Assembly (NCBI RefSeq): GCF_012641515.1
Contig: NZ_JABAHY010000001.1
Location: forward strand, 62,001-126,000
Direction: 5' to 3'
Length of the DNA stretch: 64,000 bases
DNA from: Nesterenkonia sedimenti
GTDB lineage: Bacteria; Actinomycetota; Actinomycetes; Actinomycetales; Micrococcaceae
Position 1 is the stretch's first letter. The number at the start of each line of letters is the position of its first letter. A model generated the notes under the pieces. That model was not told the origin of the DNA. It saw only the letters and a program-made list of their open reading frames with translations, and searched no databases. Positions 21,733 through 32,777 of the stretch are shown one piece after another. The position numbers were made by a program, and so were the translations under genes.

Positions 21733-23193
21733 ATGACCGCCAACAACAGCCAAGCACACCCCCTGGCCCCTGAATGGCTCAGCCCCCGCACCGACACCGC
21801 GGATCTCGAGGAGAAACTCTTCCCCGCCGACGCCGAGCGCGGCCCCAACGGGGAACTGACCATCGGCGGAGTGAGTGTCACCGAACTCGCCGAAACCTAC
21901 GGCACCCCGCTCTATGTGCTCTCCGAAACCGAGTTCCGCAACCGGGCCCGGGCTTTCCGAGAGGCATTCAGCGCCGCCTTCGCCCCGGAGGCTGAGGTCG
22001 ATGTCTTCTACGCCGGCAAAGCCTTCCTCTCCACCCACGCCGCACGCTGGGCCGATGAAGAGGGCCTCTGCGTGGACACCGCCAGCGGGGGAGAGCTGGC
22101 CATCGCCCTGACCGCCGGGGTCAACCCCCGCCGGATCGGCCTGCATGGGAACAATAAATCCGACCAGGAGATCCGCCGAGCCCTCCAGGCAGGTATCGGC
22201 CGGCTGATCGCCGACTCCCTGGAGGAGATCCACCGTATCTCCGCCATCGCCGTCGAACTCGGCACCACCGCCCCGGTCATGCTGCGGCTGACCCCCGGGG
22301 TCCACGCCTCCACCCATGACTACATCGCCACCGCACATGAGGATCAGAAGTTCGGGCTGTCCCTGACCCCGGTACCCGGTACAGCTGCCGAAGAAGCCAA
22401 TCCTTATGCGGGCTCACCGGCCTGGGCTGCGGTCAACGCCGCCCGCGAGGCCGCCGGTGTGGAACTTATCGGCCTGCACTGCCATATCGGTTCACAGATC
22501 TTCGAGCCCACCGGTTTTGAGCTCGCCGCCCAGAAGCTCATCAAGTTCCTGGCCCAGATCCGTGCGGTCCACGGTGTCGAACTGCCCGAGCTCGATCTCG
22601 GCGGTGGCCACGGCATCGCCTACACCGAGGCCGATACCCCGCGCGATCCCCAGGAGATCGCCCAGGCCCTGGCAGCCACTGTGAAGGCCGCCTGCGGCGA
22701 GCACCAGCTGAGCCTGCCGCGGATCAGCATCGAACCCGGCCGCAGTATCGTCGGCCCCGCCGGTATCACCCTCTACACCGCCGGAACCACCAAGGACGTC
22801 GTCGTCGAAGATGGGCTCACCCGCCGCTACATCGCCGTCGACGGCGGTATGGGGGATAACGCCCGGCCCGTGCTCTACGACGCCGACTACTCCGCGGTGT
22901 TGGCCTCCCGGAACATCACCGGAGAACACGATCTGTCTCGCATTGTGGGCAAGCACTGCGAGTCCGGGGACATCGTCGTCAGAAACGTATACTTGCCCTC
23001 GGCTGTCACCCGCGGAGATATCCTCGCGGTGCCTGCCACCGGCGCCTACTGCCACTCGCTGTCCAGCAACTACAACTACCTCACCCGGCCAGCGGTAGTT
23101 GCTGTGAACAACGGAGACGCCCACCTGCTGATCCGCCGCGAGACAGAGGAGCAGATGCTGGCTCGGGACACCGGCTACACCGCACCGGCCTGA
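21733..23193 (+). CDS. lysA: Diaminopimelate decarboxylase
   Basis: A 486-residue PLP enzyme that makes L-lysine from meso-diaminopimelate, the last step of the pathway. The PLP lysine is in VFYAGKAFLS (about residues 92-101); GGGHGIAYTEAD binds the phosphate; EPGRSIVGPAG and the C-terminal CESGDIV (active-site Cys-Glu) follow. ATG 21733 is preferred behind GAGG; a GTG at 21718 overlaps the argS stop and is an alternative that would couple the genes. Adjacent to argS, as in many Actinobacteria. Confidence 0.96.
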   Translation: MTANNSQAHPLAPEWLSPRTDTADLEEKLFPADAERGPNGELTIGGVSVTELAETYGTPLYVLSETEFRNRARAFREAFSAAFAPEAEVDVFYAGKAFLSTHAARWADEEGLCVDTASGGELAIALTAGVNPRRIGLHGNNKSDQEIRRALQAGIGRLIADSLEEIHRISAIAVELGTTAPVMLRLTPGVHASTHDYIATAHEDQKFGLSLTPVPGTAAEEANPYAGSPAWAAVNAAREAAGVELIGLHCHIGSQIFEPTGFELAAQKLIKFLAQIRAVHGVELPELDLGGGHGIAYTEADTPRDPQEIAQALAATVKAACGEHQLSLPRISIEPGRSIVGPAGITLYTAGTTKDVVVEDGLTRRYIAVDGGMGDNARPVLYDADYSAVLASRNITGEHDLSRIVGKHCESGDIVVRNVYLPSAVTRGDILAVPATGAYCHSLSSNYNYLTRPAVVAVNNGDAHLLIRRETEEQMLARDTGYTAPA

Positions 23194-23244
23194 GCTGAAA
23201 TCCTGTCGGCTACTTTCATCAATGGAACAACAGTAGAGGTGATA

Positions 23245-24576
23245 ATGGCCCCCGCAACGCTCCCCGAGGATGCGATCACTATCGGCCTGCTCGGCGCCGG
23301 CAATGTCGGCGCCCAGGTGGCCCGGACTCTGGTGGAGGAGCGCGAGCTCATCTCTGCCCGCGTAGGCACCCCAGTGCGGCTTACCGGAGTCGCCGTCCGC
23401 GACCCCGAGGCGCCACGGGACTGGAAGATTCCCGGGGAACTGATCACCACCGATGCCGAGGCACTGGTGGACGAAGTCGACCTCGTCGTCGAACTCATCG
23501 GCGGTATGGAACCGGCCGGGGAACTCATTGAACGCGCCCTGCGCCGTGGCGCGGCAGTGGTCACCGGCAATAAGGCCCTGCTGGCCAGCCGTGGTGCGGA
23601 ACTCAACGCCATCGCCGCCGAGACCGGGGCAGCCCTGCGCTTTGAGGCCAGTGTCGGTGGAGCCATCCCGATCCTGCGCCCGGTGGAGGAATCGCTCTCC
23701 GGTGACCGGATCACCAAAGTGATGGGCATCGTCAACGGCACCACCAACTACATCCTCGATCAGATGGACACCACCGGGGCAGCCTTCGACGACGCCCTGG
23801 CCGAGGCCCAGAAGCTCGGCTACGCCGAGGCCGACCCCACCGCCGATGTCGAAGGGCATGACGCCGCCGCCAAGGCAGCCATCCTCGGCACCCTGGCATT
23901 CCACGCACCCTTCAGCTTCGACGAGGTTTACTGCGAGGGCATCTCCGCCGTCACCCAGGACGATATCGAAGCCGCAGCAGCCTCCGGGTATGTCATCAAA
24001 CTGCTGGCCATCGCCGAAAAACAGGCAGATGGCGCAGTGCTGCGCGTGCACCCGACCCTGCTGCCGCGCACCCACCCCCTGGCCAGTGTCCGGGGCGCGT
24101 TCAACGCAGTCTTTGTCGTCGCCGAAAATGCCGGCGAGCTGATGTTCTACGGCCAGGGCGCAGGTGGTCTGCCCACCTCCAGCGCCATCATGGGCGATGT
24201 GGTCTCGGTGGCACGCCGGCTGCGCACTCCGGTAGCCGAGAGCCCCGGGGTCTCCGATGCGGTCAACCTCGCACCTCTGCCCATCGAGCGGGCCACCACC
24301 CAGTACTACATCGATATGGACGTCGCCGATAAAGAAGGTGTCATCGCCGAGATCGCCCAGGTCCTGGCCGCCCACCGGGTCTCCATTGAGTCCATGCGCC
24401 AGCCCGGCTCGGTCACCGTCGAAGGTGAGGTTGAGGACAGCGACAACGGTGCTAAGGTCCAGATCGTCACCCACCTGGCCAGTGAGAAGGACCTCCATGA
24501 GACGGTCCAGGAACTGCGGGACCTCGATGTGGTCAAAACCGTCAACTCCGTGCTGCGCGTAGAAGTGGAGAAATAA
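23245..24576 (+). CDS. hom: Homoserine dehydrogenase
   Basis: A 443-residue enzyme that reduces aspartate semialdehyde to homoserine. The NAD(P)-binding [13 protein letters not shown] is at residues 15-27; the catalytic domain has [28 protein letters not shown] and [28 protein letters not shown]; a C-terminal ACT domain (about 360-440, [31 protein letters not shown]) probably confers threonine feedback inhibition. AGAGG precedes ATG 23245; GTG 23239 is possible. First of hom-thrC-thrB. Confidence 0.96.
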   Translation: MAPATLPEDAITIGLLGAGNVGAQVARTLVEERELISARVGTPVRLTGVAVRDPEAPRDWKIPGELITTDAEALVDEVDLVVELIGGMEPAGELIERALRRGAAVVTGNKALLASRGAELNAIAAETGAALRFEASVGGAIPILRPVEESLSGDRITKVMGIVNGTTNYILDQMDTTGAAFDDALAEAQKLGYAEADPTADVEGHDAAAKAAILGTLAFHAPFSFDEVYCEGISAVTQDDIEAAAASGYVIKLLAIAEKQADGAVLRVHPTLLPRTHPLASVRGAFNAVFVVAENAGELMFYGQGAGGLPTSSAIMGDVVSVARRLRTPVAESPGVSDAVNLAPLPIERATTQYYIDMDVADKEGVIAEIAQVLAAHRVSIESMRQPGSVTVEGEVEDSDNGAKVQIVTHLASEKDLHETVQELRDLDVVKTVNSVLRVEVEK

Positions 24577-24580
24577 GCAC

Positions 24581-25648
24581 ATGGCACACCAATGGCGCGG
24601 GGTCATCCGCGAATACTTCGACCGGCTGCCCGTCGAAGACGGCGACCGGATCATCACCCTCGGCGAAGGCGGCACCCCACTGGTGCACGCCCCAGCCCTC
24701 TCCGAGCTGGTCGACGGTGAAGTTCACCTCAAAGTCGAAGGAATGAATCCCACCGGATCCTTCAAAGACCGCGGTATGACCATGGCCATCACCTCAGCGG
24801 TGGCCGACGGCGCCAAAGCCGTGGTCTGCGCCTCCACCGGCAACACCTCGGCCTCGGCCGCCGCCTACGCCACCCAGGCCGGGCTGACCTGCGCCGTTCT
24901 GGTCCCCGCGGGCAAAATCGCGATGGGCAAACTCTCCCAGGCAATCGCCCACGGGGCCGAGCTGATCCAGATCGACGGCAACTTCGACGGCTGCCTGGAT
25001 GTCGCGCGCAAACTCTCGGAGAACTACCCCGTCTTCCTGGTGAACTCAGTGAATCCCTCCCGGATCGAGGGGCAGAAGACCGCGGCCTTCGAAGTCGTCG
25101 ACTTCCTCGGCGAAGCACCGGACTATCACCTGCTGCCGGTGGGCAATGCCGGAAACATCACCGCCTACTGGAAGGGCTACCGGGAGTACTACGAGGACGG
25201 CCTCGCCTCCGCCCTGCCCACCATGTGGGGGTTCCAGGCAGCAGGCTCGGCCCCGATCGTGGCCGGTCACCCCATCACCGAGCCCGAAACGGTGGCCACC
25301 GCCATCCGGATCGGCAACCCCGCCTCCTGGGAGAAGGCCGAGGCCGCCCGGGACGAATCCGGCGGTGTCATCGAGGCAGTCACCGATGAGGAGATCCTCT
25401 CCGCCCACCGGTGGCTCTCCGCCAAAGAAGGTGTGTTCGTGGAGCCGGCCTCAGCCTCGGGTGTGGCAGGTCTGATCAAGAAGCATGCCGCCGGTGAGGT
25501 CCCGGCAGGCAAGCGCTGGGTGATCACCGTGACCGGGCATGGGCTGAAGGACCCCGACTGGGCCCTGCAGAACGCAGGCTACGACGACGCCGCTCCCACC
25601 CAGGTGCCCCAGGATGTGGAGACTGTGGCCCGGACCCTGGGGTTGTGA
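24581..25648 (+). CDS. thrC: Threonine synthase
   Basis: A 355-residue fold-type II PLP enzyme that turns O-phosphohomoserine into threonine. The PLP lysine lies in [15 protein letters not shown] (about residues 51-65); the phosphate loop is [15 protein letters not shown]. The gene follows hom by 4 bp, so the two are one transcript. The length is normal for the shorter, SAM-insensitive class. Confidence 0.96.
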   Translation: MAHQWRGVIREYFDRLPVEDGDRIITLGEGGTPLVHAPALSELVDGEVHLKVEGMNPTGSFKDRGMTMAITSAVADGAKAVVCASTGNTSASAAAYATQAGLTCAVLVPAGKIAMGKLSQAIAHGAELIQIDGNFDGCLDVARKLSENYPVFLVNSVNPSRIEGQKTAAFEVVDFLGEAPDYHLLPVGNAGNITAYWKGYREYYEDGLASALPTMWGFQAAGSAPIVAGHPITEPETVATAIRIGNPASWEKAEAARDESGGVIEAVTDEEILSAHRWLSAKEGVFVEPASASGVAGLIKKHAAGEVPAGKRWVITVTGHGLKDPDWALQNAGYDDAAPTQVPQDVETVARTLGL

Positions 25649-25655
25649 TCTGTCG

Positions 25656-26696
25656 ATGACTACACATCTGGGACAACTCGGCCAGGGCCTCACCCCCGAT
25701 GCCGCTGCCGGTGCAGCAGCTGAGCCGCTGCGCGAACCCCTTGATGCGCCCCTACAGTTCAGCCTGAAGGTTCCTGCCACCAGCGCCAACCTCGGCCCCG
25801 GCTATGACACCCTGGGCCTGGCCCTGGAGTGGCGAGACGAGATCCGAGTCCAGGCCCGCCCACGCCGGAACCCGGAGAACCCCCAGATCAGCGTGGTGGT
25901 CGAGGGTGAAGGTGCAGGTGCGCTGCCCACCGACGCCTCCCATCTGGTAGTCACCGCCGTGGAACGGATCCTAGCCGCACGCGGCTATTGGCTGCCTGAT
26001 CTGCAGGTGACCGCGCAGAACACCATCCCGCACTCCAGGGGACTGGGCTCATCGGCTGCAGCGATCGCCACGGCCGTGCTGACCGCCCACCAGCTGATCC
26101 CCGAGGGGCTCACCGAGGATGAGCAGCTGCAGATCGGATCCCGGATCGAAGGCCACCCGGATAACTATGTCCCGGCACTGCGCGGGGGAGTGGCAGTCTC
26201 CTGGCTGGCCGGTGCTGCACCCGAGCCCGAGTTCAAGACGGCGGCGCTGACCCCGCACCCACAGCTGCGCTGTGTGGTCGCCGTCCCGGACTTCGAACAG
26301 TCCACCCAGGCTGCACGGGATGTCCTGCCCGGAAGCGTTCCCCATGATCAGGCGGCCAAGAACAGCTCCCGGGCTGCCCTGCTGGTCCACGCCATCAGCT
26401 CGGCCCCGGAACTGCTGCTGGATGCCACCGAGGATTATCTGCACCAGGAGTACCGGCGTTCAGCCTTCCCCCTGTCGATGTCCTTGGTGGACGAACTGCG
26501 TGCGGCAGGATATGCGGCAGTGATCTCCGGTGCCGGTCCGGCAGTGTTGATCTTCACCCACCGGGATAACGCCGAAGAGGTCGTCGAAGCAGTCAAGGCC
26601 TTCAACACCGGCACCGCGCGGGACACGGGCCGGACATTCCAGCCCCGGAATCTGCCAATAGCGGGCACAGGTGCTACAGTGGAGGAACTGCGGTGA
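25656..26696 (+). CDS. thrB: Homoserine kinase
   Basis: A 346-residue GHMP kinase making O-phosphohomoserine. VPATSANLGPGYDTLGLALE is the N-terminal motif 1; IPHSRGLGSSAAAIATAV is the glycine/serine-rich ATP loop (motif 2); AVISGAGPAVLIFT is motif 3. ATG 25656 follows the thrC stop by 7 bp and is preferred over an upstream in-frame ATG inside thrC. The N-terminal 25 residues before the first strand are longer than usual. Last gene of the threonine operon. Confidence 0.95.
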   Translation: MTTHLGQLGQGLTPDAAAGAAAEPLREPLDAPLQFSLKVPATSANLGPGYDTLGLALEWRDEIRVQARPRRNPENPQISVVVEGEGAGALPTDASHLVVTAVERILAARGYWLPDLQVTAQNTIPHSRGLGSSAAAIATAVLTAHQLIPEGLTEDEQLQIGSRIEGHPDNYVPALRGGVAVSWLAGAAPEPEFKTAALTPHPQLRCVVAVPDFEQSTQAARDVLPGSVPHDQAAKNSSRAALLVHAISSAPELLLDATEDYLHQEYRRSAFPLSMSLVDELRAAGYAAVISGAGPAVLIFTHRDNAEEVVEAVKAFNTGTARDTGRTFQPRNLPIAGTGATVEELR

Positions 26697-26896
26697 TCGT
26701 AGGTATCACCGAGTAGCTTTCGCGCAGATCGCGCTCTCCCAGACCGGGCTGAATCGTTGAACCGCACTCTCCTGGAGCGTGCACAGCCCCGTGTGTCATG
26801 AGGGGAATTCTTGTAACGCATTGACGCGAAAGACTGACATGAAAACCGTTGGCCGCATCTGAGGCGGCCTGCCCGACGAGGGAGAAGGAAACCTTC
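26697..26896 (+). other. rho leader region
   Basis: About 200 bases between thrB and rho. They contain a GGCCGC-N7-GCGGCC hairpin ahead of the AGGGAGAAGGA ribosome site; a similar GGCCGCATCTG word recurs in front of atpA. No promoter is certain here. Rho is often autoregulated through its leader. Confidence 0.4.
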
Positions 26897-28798
26897 GTGA
26901 CAGAAACCACCACTGCGGTGAAGAACGACGCCGAACAGAACGGTAACGGCGGAGCAAATGGGCTCGCCGGACTCAAACTGGCCCAACTCAAGGCACTGGC
27001 CTCCCAGCTGGGAATCGCCGGTTCCTCCCGGATGCGCAAGTCTGACCTCGTAGAGGCGATCTCCGCCCATCAGCGCGGCGGCGCCGTCGCCGACCGAGAC
27101 AAGAAAGACGAGAAGAAGGACGAAAAGTCCACTGAGCAGAACGGCAAGGCTCAGAACGACAAGGCCGAGGATTCCGGTAAGGGATCCAAGGGCAAGCAGT
27201 CCAAGAACGAGCAGTCCAAGACTGAGGCTCCCAAGGAGGAGAAGGCCAAGGACTCCGCTGAACAGGGCGAGCAGAACCAGAACGAGCAGAAGTCCCAGAA
27301 GAAGGACTCCGCCGAGCAGGGTTCCGCCGAGGCTGACAGCGAAGACGGCTCAGCACAGCAGGGCGGCAAAGACCGTCAGCGCCGTGGACGCGATAACCGC
27401 GACCGCCAGCAGAACCATCAGGACCGTCAGCAGGACCAGGACGGCCGCCAGGATCAGGACGGCTCCCGCCAGAAGCAGCAGCACAACAACGACGGCGGCG
27501 GCGCCCGAAATAACGATGACGACGACGACCGCGGAGGCCGCAATGACCGCCGCAACCGCCGGCGTAACCGCAATGACCGCAACCGCCGCAACCGCGATCG
27601 CAACCGCGGACCCGAGCATGAGGACGTCGAGGAGAACCTCGACCCCGAGCAGCTGATCCCGATTGCGGGAATCCTCGATGTTCTGGACAACTACGCATTC
27701 GTCCGCACCTCCGGCTACCTCCCCGGTCAGAACGATGTCTACGTCTCCCTGCAGCAGGTCAAGAAGAACAACCTGCGCAAGGGCGATGTCGTCACCGGCT
27801 TCATCAAGGCCCCCAATGAGAACCAGAAGCCCAATAAGCGGCAGAAGTTCGCAGCCCTGGTCAAGGTCGAGAAGGTCAACGGCCGCCCAGTGGAGGCCAA
27901 TACCGAGCGGGTCGACTTCGGCAAGCTCACCCCGCTGTACCCGCAGGAGCGCCTGCGCCTTGAATCCTCCGATGCCAAGGCTATCGGCCCCCGGGTCATC
28001 GATCTCGTCGCCCCCATCGGTAAGGGCCAGCGCGGTCTGATCGTCTCCCCGCCCAAGGCCGGTAAGACCATGATTCTGCAGTCGGTGGCCAATGCCATCA
28101 AGCAGAACAACCCCGAGGTCCACCTCATGATGGTCCTGGTCGACGAACGGCCCGAGGAAGTCACCGATATGCAGCGCACTGTCGACGGTGAGGTCATCGC
28201 CTCCACCTTCGACCGTCCCGCTGATGACCACACCACCGTCGCTGAGCTGGCCATCGAGCGCGCCAAGCGCCTGGTAGAGCTGGGCAAGGACGTCGTCGTC
28301 CTCCTGGACTCCATGACCCGTCTGGGCCGTGCCTACAACCAGGCCGCACCTGCCTCCGGCCGGATCCTCTCCGGCGGTGTGGACGCCTCCGCGCTCTACC
28401 CGCCCAAGCGGTTCTTCGGTGCTGCCCGCAATATCGAAAACGGCGGCTCCCTGACCATCCTGGCCACCGCCCTGGTGGAGACCGGATCCAAGATGGACGA
28501 GGTCATCTTCGAGGAGTTCAAGGGCACCGGCAATATGGAGCTGCGCCTGAGCCGCAACCTGGCCGATAAGCGCATCTTCCCCGCCGTGGATGTCAACGCA
28601 TCCTCCACCCGGCGCGAGGAGGCCCTGCTCTCCCAGGAAGAGGTCAAGATCATGTGGAAGCTGCGTCGTGTCCTCTCCGGACTGGACCAGCAGCAGGGTC
28701 TGGAGCTGCTGATGAACAAGCTCAAGGAGACCCAGTCCAATGCCGAATTCCTGATGCTGGTCTCCAAGACCACTTTGGGCGGCAACGGCGACAAGTAG
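26897..28798 (+). CDS. rho: Transcription termination factor Rho with disordered insertion
   Basis: A 633-residue RNA-dependent hexameric helicase that ends transcription. An N-terminal Rho-N helical part (residues 20-58) is followed by about 180 residues of low complexity (60-238), first Lys/Glu/Gln/Asp-rich and then Arg/Asn/Asp-rich ([10 protein letters not shown]). The cold-shock RNA-binding domain follows ([24 protein letters not shown]), then the ATPase domain with Walker [10 protein letters not shown], Walker [17 protein letters not shown] and the Q/R loops. Long arginine-rich insertions are characteristic of actinobacterial Rho and give extra RNA binding. GTG 26897 is chosen by its strong ribosome site. 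Two hairpin arms end the gene's transcript just downstream. Confidence 0.95.
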   Translation: MTETTTAVKNDAEQNGNGGANGLAGLKLAQLKALASQLGIAGSSRMRKSDLVEAISAHQRGGAVADRDKKDEKKDEKSTEQNGKAQNDKAEDSGKGSKGKQSKNEQSKTEAPKEEKAKDSAEQGEQNQNEQKSQKKDSAEQGSAEADSEDGSAQQGGKDRQRRGRDNRDRQQNHQDRQQDQDGRQDQDGSRQKQQHNNDGGGARNNDDDDDRGGRNDRRNRRRNRNDRNRRNRDRNRGPEHEDVEENLDPEQLIPIAGILDVLDNYAFVRTSGYLPGQNDVYVSLQQVKKNNLRKGDVVTGFIKAPNENQKPNKRQKFAALVKVEKVNGRPVEANTERVDFGKLTPLYPQERLRLESSDAKAIGPRVIDLVAPIGKGQRGLIVSPPKAGKTMILQSVANAIKQNNPEVHLMMVLVDERPEEVTDMQRTVDGEVIASTFDRPADDHTTVAELAIERAKRLVELGKDVVVLLDSMTRLGRAYNQAAPASGRILSGGVDASALYPPKRFFGAARNIENGGSLTILATALVETGSKMDEVIFEEFKGTGNMELRLSRNLADKRIFPAVDVNASSTRREEALLSQEEVKIMWKLRRVLSGLDQQQGLELLMNKLKETQSNAEFLMLVSKTTLGGNGDK

Positions 28799-28805
28799 CG
28801 ACTCG

Positions 28806-28854
28806 AAAAGACCCCGCTGACCCCCGGTATTCCGGGCGGCCAGCGGGGTCTTTT
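28806..28854. terminator. Strong hairpin terminator behind rho
   Basis: A 14-bp perfect stem AAAAGACCCCGCTG / CAGCGGGGTCTTTT with a 21-nt loop. The A and T runs make it usable on both strands. It separates rho from prfA. Confidence 0.9.
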
Positions 28855-28962
28855 CACACCTGCCTCTCATTCGGCGGCGCAGTTTGCCTGTAGTTGGGCC
28901 CCGAAACCGGCTGAGATACTGTCAAACTGCGCCAGCGAACAAAGGACAAAGGACGCATCTGC

Positions 28963-30087
28963 ATGACTACCGAGATCAACCCCCGGATGTTCGACTCCGT
29001 CGGCACTCTGCTGGCCGAACACAAAGAGCTGCAGGCCAAGCTGGCCGAACCCGAGACCCACGCCGATCAGGCACTGGCTCGTAAGCTCGGTCGCCGCTAC
29101 GCCCAGCTCAATGGAGTCGTGGAGGCGCATAAGCACTGGACCCAGCTGCAGGATGACCTCGAGACCGCCGAGGAATTCGCCGACGACGACGCCGAACTCG
29201 CCGCCGAGGTGCCCCGTCTGAAGGAAGAGCTCGACACTGCCGCTGAGCGGCTGCTGCGGATGCTGATTCCCCGGGATGAGAACGACGCTCGCAACGCCAT
29301 CCTCGAGATCAAGGGCGGAGCCGGCGGCGATGAGGCAGCCCTGTTCGCCGGAGATCTGCTGCGGATGTACACCCGCTACGCCGAGACCAAGGGGTGGAAG
29401 ACCGAGATCATCTCCTCAACCCCCTCCGATCTGGGCGGCTATAAGGACGTCCAGGTCGCGGTGAAGGCCAATACCAATGATCCGGCCGAGGGAGTCTTCG
29501 CGCATCTGAAGTTCGAAGGCGGCGTCCACCGGGTCCAGCGAGTCCCCGAAACCGAATCCCAGGGCCGTATCCACACATCAGCCGCCGGTGTGCTGGTACT
29601 GCCGGAGGTCGATGAGCCCGAGGAGATCGAGATCGCGGCCAATGACCTCAAAATCGATGTCTACCGCTCATCGGGACCCGGTGGGCAGTCGGTGAACACC
29701 ACTGACTCCGCAGTGCGCATCACCCACCTGCCCACCGGGATCGTCGTGGCCATGCAGAATGAGAAATCCCAGCTGCAGAACAAAGAGGCAGCCATGCGCG
29801 TGCTGCGCTCCCGCCTGCTGGCCCACCAGCAGGAGGAGATCGACGCTGAGAACGCCGAGGCTCGCAAATCCCAGGTCCGCACCATGGACCGCTCCGAGCG
29901 CATCCGGACCTATAACTTCCCGGAGAACCGGATTGCCGATCACCGCACCGGATACAAGGCCTATAACCTCGATGCGGTGATCAACGGAGACCTCGAGGCC
30001 GTCATTCAGTCCTGCATCCAGATGGACGAGCAGGAAAGGCTGGCAGCACTGGCCGAACAGAACGGCTCCACTGAGCAGAATGGCTGA
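28963..30087 (+). CDS. prfA: Peptide chain release factor 1
   Basis: A 374-residue class I release factor recognising UAA and UAG. The codon-reading tripeptide is P-E-T in [17 protein letters not shown] (about residues 188-204), placed as the PxT motif of RF1 (RF2 has SPF). The catalytic GGQ is in [18 protein letters not shown] (about 234-251). The N-terminal helical domain ([18 protein letters not shown]) is standard. The prmC start overlaps its 3' end by 8 bp; PrmC methylates the Gln of GGQ, so the pair is functionally linked. Confidence 0.96.
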   Translation: MTTEINPRMFDSVGTLLAEHKELQAKLAEPETHADQALARKLGRRYAQLNGVVEAHKHWTQLQDDLETAEEFADDDAELAAEVPRLKEELDTAAERLLRMLIPRDENDARNAILEIKGGAGGDEAALFAGDLLRMYTRYAETKGWKTEIISSTPSDLGGYKDVQVAVKANTNDPAEGVFAHLKFEGGVHRVQRVPETESQGRIHTSAAGVLVLPEVDEPEEIEIAANDLKIDVYRSSGPGGQSVNTTDSAVRITHLPTGIVVAMQNEKSQLQNKEAAMRVLRSRLLAHQQEEIDAENAEARKSQVRTMDRSERIRTYNFPENRIADHRTGYKAYNLDAVINGDLEAVIQSCIQMDEQERLAALAEQNGSTEQNG

Positions 30088-31012
30088 GCAGCCAGGCGCC
30101 AGCGTGGAGCTCAGCGGTCTGCTGGAAGCCGCCACCGCACAGCTGACCGAAGCCTCCATCCCCAGCCCACGGGTAGATGCCGAACTTCTGGCCGGTCATC
30201 TTCTCAACGCCAGCAGGGGAGAGGTGCAGACCAAAGTCCTCACCGGCGCGCAGCTGAGCGAGGAACAGGCCGAACGTTTCAACACCCTGGTGGCAGAGCG
30301 GGCCCAGCGGATCCCGCTGCAGCATCTCACCGGTACCGCACCGTTCAGAACGCTGGAACTGCGCGTGGGTCCGGGGGCATTCATCCCGCGGCCCGAGACT
30401 GAGACAGTGGTCGAAGCCGCCCTGGAGCGCCTGAGGCAGATGCGCAGTGCCCAGATGGAGACAGCAGGGGTTGAGCCCCGCCTGAACGCAGTGGATCTCG
30501 GCACCGGATCCGGGGCCATCGCCGCCGCCCTGGCCGCCGAGTTCCCGCAGGCCGAAATCCATGCCGTGGAACTCTCCGAAGAGGCTGCCGCCTGGGCCGA
30601 GCTGAACTTCCAGAACCTGCCCAGTGGTTCAGCCCCGGTGAGACTGCACCAGTGTGACCTGCGGGAATTCCCGAAACAGGTCAGCGAGGAGTTCGACGTC
30701 GTCGTCTCCAATCCGCCCTATATCCCCGAGGATATGGTGCCCACAGAACGTGAAGTCCGCGACCATGACCCCGAACTGGCGCTCTACGGAGGCGGCCGTG
30801 ACGGGCTGGAAATGCCCCGGGCCGTGATTGAGGCCGCCAAAGCGCTTCTGAGACCCGGCGGTTGGTTTATCCTCGAACATGCCGAGGTCCAAGCAGAGGC
30901 ACTGCGGGAGATCTGCGAAACCGATCCCAGCCTCACAGATGTGGAAACCCACCAGGACCTCAGTGGACGTCCACGGTCAACCAGTGCAGTCGTGAAAGAA
31001 TACAGCGCGTGA
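30080..31012 (+). CDS. prmC: Release factor glutamine methyltransferase
   Basis: A 310-residue SAM enzyme that methylates the GGQ glutamine of RF1/RF2. The N-terminal helical recognition domain spans about residues 1-90; [31 protein letters not shown] leads into the SAM site [15 protein letters not shown] and the catalytic NPPYIP (about 213-218). Overlaps prfA upstream and the YrdC/Sua5-family gene downstream (GTGA). Confidence 0.95.
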   Translation: MAEQPGASVELSGLLEAATAQLTEASIPSPRVDAELLAGHLLNASRGEVQTKVLTGAQLSEEQAERFNTLVAERAQRIPLQHLTGTAPFRTLELRVGPGAFIPRPETETVVEAALERLRQMRSAQMETAGVEPRLNAVDLGTGSGAIAAALAAEFPQAEIHAVELSEEAAAWAELNFQNLPSGSAPVRLHQCDLREFPKQVSEEFDVVVSNPPYIPEDMVPTEREVRDHDPELALYGGGRDGLEMPRAVIEAAKALLRPGGWFILEHAEVQAEALREICETDPSLTDVETHQDLSGRPRSTSAVVKEYSA

Positions 31013-31665
31013 GCCAGACCTTTGAACTGACCGGCCCAGAAGCTCGTGCCGAAGCGATCGAGGCTGCCAAAGCCGCCGTCGGCCGTGGCGAACCCGTCGT
31101 TCTGCCCACCGATACGGTCTACGGAATCGGCGTGGACGCCTTCAGTCCCCAAGCAGTTGCCGTACTGCTGGCAGCCAAGGGAAGAAATCGCAGTATGCCG
31201 CCACCGGTGCTCATCGCCCGCCAGGCGGTTCTGGATGCACTGGCCACTGACATCCCTGACCACGCCCGCTCCCTGGCCGATGCCTTCTGGCCCGGGGGAC
31301 TGACCCTGATCCTGCGCGCCCAGCCATCCCTGGCCTGGGACCTCGGGGAGACCCATGGAACAGTGGCCCTGCGGATGCCCGCCGATGAGGTGGCCCTGGA
31401 ACTGCTCGGCGCAGTGGGGCCGATGGCGGTATCCAGTGCCAATCGGACCGGGATGCCCGCGGCCACTACAGCAGCTGAGGCCCGGGAGATGCTCGCTGAT
31501 GCGGTGGCTGTCTATCTCGAGGACGGCCAGCGAGACACCCAAGACCCCTCCAGTATTGTCGACTGCACCAAGGAGACCCCCGTGGTGGTGCGCGAAGGTG
31601 CTATCCCGCTGCATGAACTGCAGGCCATCGTCCCCGAGGTCACCGCGCCTGCTGAGGGCTCATGA
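31009..31665 (+). CDS. L-threonylcarbamoyladenylate synthase (YrdC/Sua5 type)
   Basis: A 218-residue YrdC-domain enzyme that makes threonylcarbamoyl-AMP for the t6A37 modification of ANN-reading tRNAs. The fold is shown by AAVGRGEPVVLPTDTVYGIGVDAF at the start, SMPPPVLIARQAVLDAL, LADAFWPGGLTLILRAQ and GTVALRMPAD; the terminal VREGAIPLHEL is also standard. GTG 31009 overlaps the prmC stop; a long reading from 30862 lies inside prmC. The prfA-prmC-ywlC order is conserved in Firmicutes and Actinobacteria. The symbol could be sua5, tsaC or ywlC. Confidence 0.93.
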   Translation: MSQTFELTGPEARAEAIEAAKAAVGRGEPVVLPTDTVYGIGVDAFSPQAVAVLLAAKGRNRSMPPPVLIARQAVLDALATDIPDHARSLADAFWPGGLTLILRAQPSLAWDLGETHGTVALRMPADEVALELLGAVGPMAVSSANRTGMPAATTAAEAREMLADAVAVYLEDGQRDTQDPSSIVDCTKETPVVVREGAIPLHELQAIVPEVTAPAEGS

Positions 31666-32777
31666 TCTATTTCCTCATCGTGCTGACCGTCTCCGCGGCG
31701 GTTACCTATCTGCTCACCCCGCCGGTGCGGCGGATGTCGCTGAAACTGGGCATCTACACACCCATTCGTGCCCGGGATATCCATACTGAGGTCAAACCTC
31801 GGTGGGGTGGTGTGGCCATCTACGTCGGGATGCTGGCGGGACTGGCAGTAGCCGCCACCATCCCGTATCTCAGCGGACTCTTCGAGGATCTCACCCCGGT
31901 CATCGGACTGCTGTTGGCGATGACGCTGATCCTGCTGACCGGAATGGCCGATGACGCCTGGGATGTCCACTGGCTGATCAAGCTCGGAGCCCAGGTCACC
32001 GCCGGTGTCATCCTGGTGCTGCACGGAATCCAGCTGCAGGTGATGCCCGTGGGCTGGCTGGGCGTGGGAGAACCTGCGGTCCAAGCCTTCCTGACCATCT
32101 TCCTGGTGGTGGCCACCATCAACGCCTTCAACTTCATCGACGGGCTCGATGGACTCGTCGCCGGGGTCGCCGCCCTGGGCGGTGCAGCCTTCTTTATCTA
32201 CAGCTACCTGCTGACCCTGGAGCTCAACGAATTCGACGCCTCCAATCTGGTGACCCTGCTGATGGCGGTGCTGGTGGGCTCCTGTCTGGGCTTCCTGCCG
32301 CATAACTTCCACCCCTCCAATATCTTTATGGGGGATACCGGGGCCATGCTGCTGGGACTGGTCATGGCTGCTGGCGCCCTGATCATCACCGGGTCCCTGC
32401 AGGAGCACTCCGAAGCCTTCCGGTTCCGCAATGTGCCGGCCTATATGCCGGTGCTGCTGCCGCTGGCGGTGATGATCCTGCCGGTGCTGGACCTCGTGCT
32501 GGCCGTGATCCGAAGAACAGCCAGGGGAGCCCTGCCCTTCAGCCCAGACCGCGGACATCTGCACCATAAACTCATCGACCCAGGCTACTCACACCCTCAG
32601 GCAGTACTGCTGCTCTATCTCTGGGCCGGACTCTTCGCCTTCGGGGCGGTCTCCTTCAACTTCCTGCCCTGGTGGCAGGTCAGCCTCGTCATGGCGGTGA
32701 CCCTCGGTGCAGCCACAGTGCTCTCCCTGGGACCATGGCTTCGCCGAAAAGGAGGTGCAGGACATGGCCGAAGCTGA
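31662..32777 (+). CDS. Polyprenyl-phosphate GlcNAc-1-phosphate transferase (WecA/TagO family)
   Basis: A 371-residue, about 11-helix membrane enzyme that transfers a sugar-1-phosphate from a UDP-sugar to undecaprenyl or decaprenyl phosphate, starting wall glycopolymer synthesis. PRWGGVAIYVG, the DD motif MADDAWDVHW, NAFNFIDGLDGLVAG, NFHPSNIFMGDTGAMLLG and the UDP-binding RGHLHHKLID are all present. It is coupled to the YrdC/Sua5-family gene (ATGA overlap) and overlaps atpI by 14 bp, the usual actinobacterial order. Linkage to wall polymers is supported by LCP ligases further on. Confidence 0.93.
   Translation: MIYFLIVLTVSAAVTYLLTPPVRRMSLKLGIYTPIRARDIHTEVKPRWGGVAIYVGMLAGLAVAATIPYLSGLFEDLTPVIGLLLAMTLILLTGMADDAWDVHWLIKLGAQVTAGVILVLHGIQLQVMPVGWLGVGEPAVQAFLTIFLVVATINAFNFIDGLDGLVAGVAALGGAAFFIYSYLLTLELNEFDASNLVTLLMAVLVGSCLGFLPHNFHPSNIFMGDTGAMLLGLVMAAGALIITGSLQEHSEAFRFRNVPAYMPVLLPLAVMILPVLDLVLAVIRRTARGALPFSPDRGHLHHKLIDPGYSHPQAVLLLYLWAGLFAFGAVSFNFLPWWQVSLVMAVTLGAATVLSLGPWLRRKGGAGHGRS

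Noticed and set aside
22492-24675. 727-codon minus-strand frame across lysA, hom and thrC
   Set aside because: Composition is that of an antisense shadow and it spans three certain genes.
25650-25660. TGTCGA just before thrB as an ECF42 promoter
   Set aside because: It lies inside the thrC-thrB junction, overlaps the thrB ATG, and has no matching -10.
27060-27640. Possible tandem DNA repeats or CRISPR-like pattern in rho
   Set aside because: Low-complexity coding sequence of the Rho insertion; no fixed repeat-spacer structure.
27350-28870. 506-codon minus-strand frame opposite rho
   Set aside because: Antisense of Rho; the Ala/Val run mirrors the Arg/Asp-rich insertion and also crosses the rho terminator.
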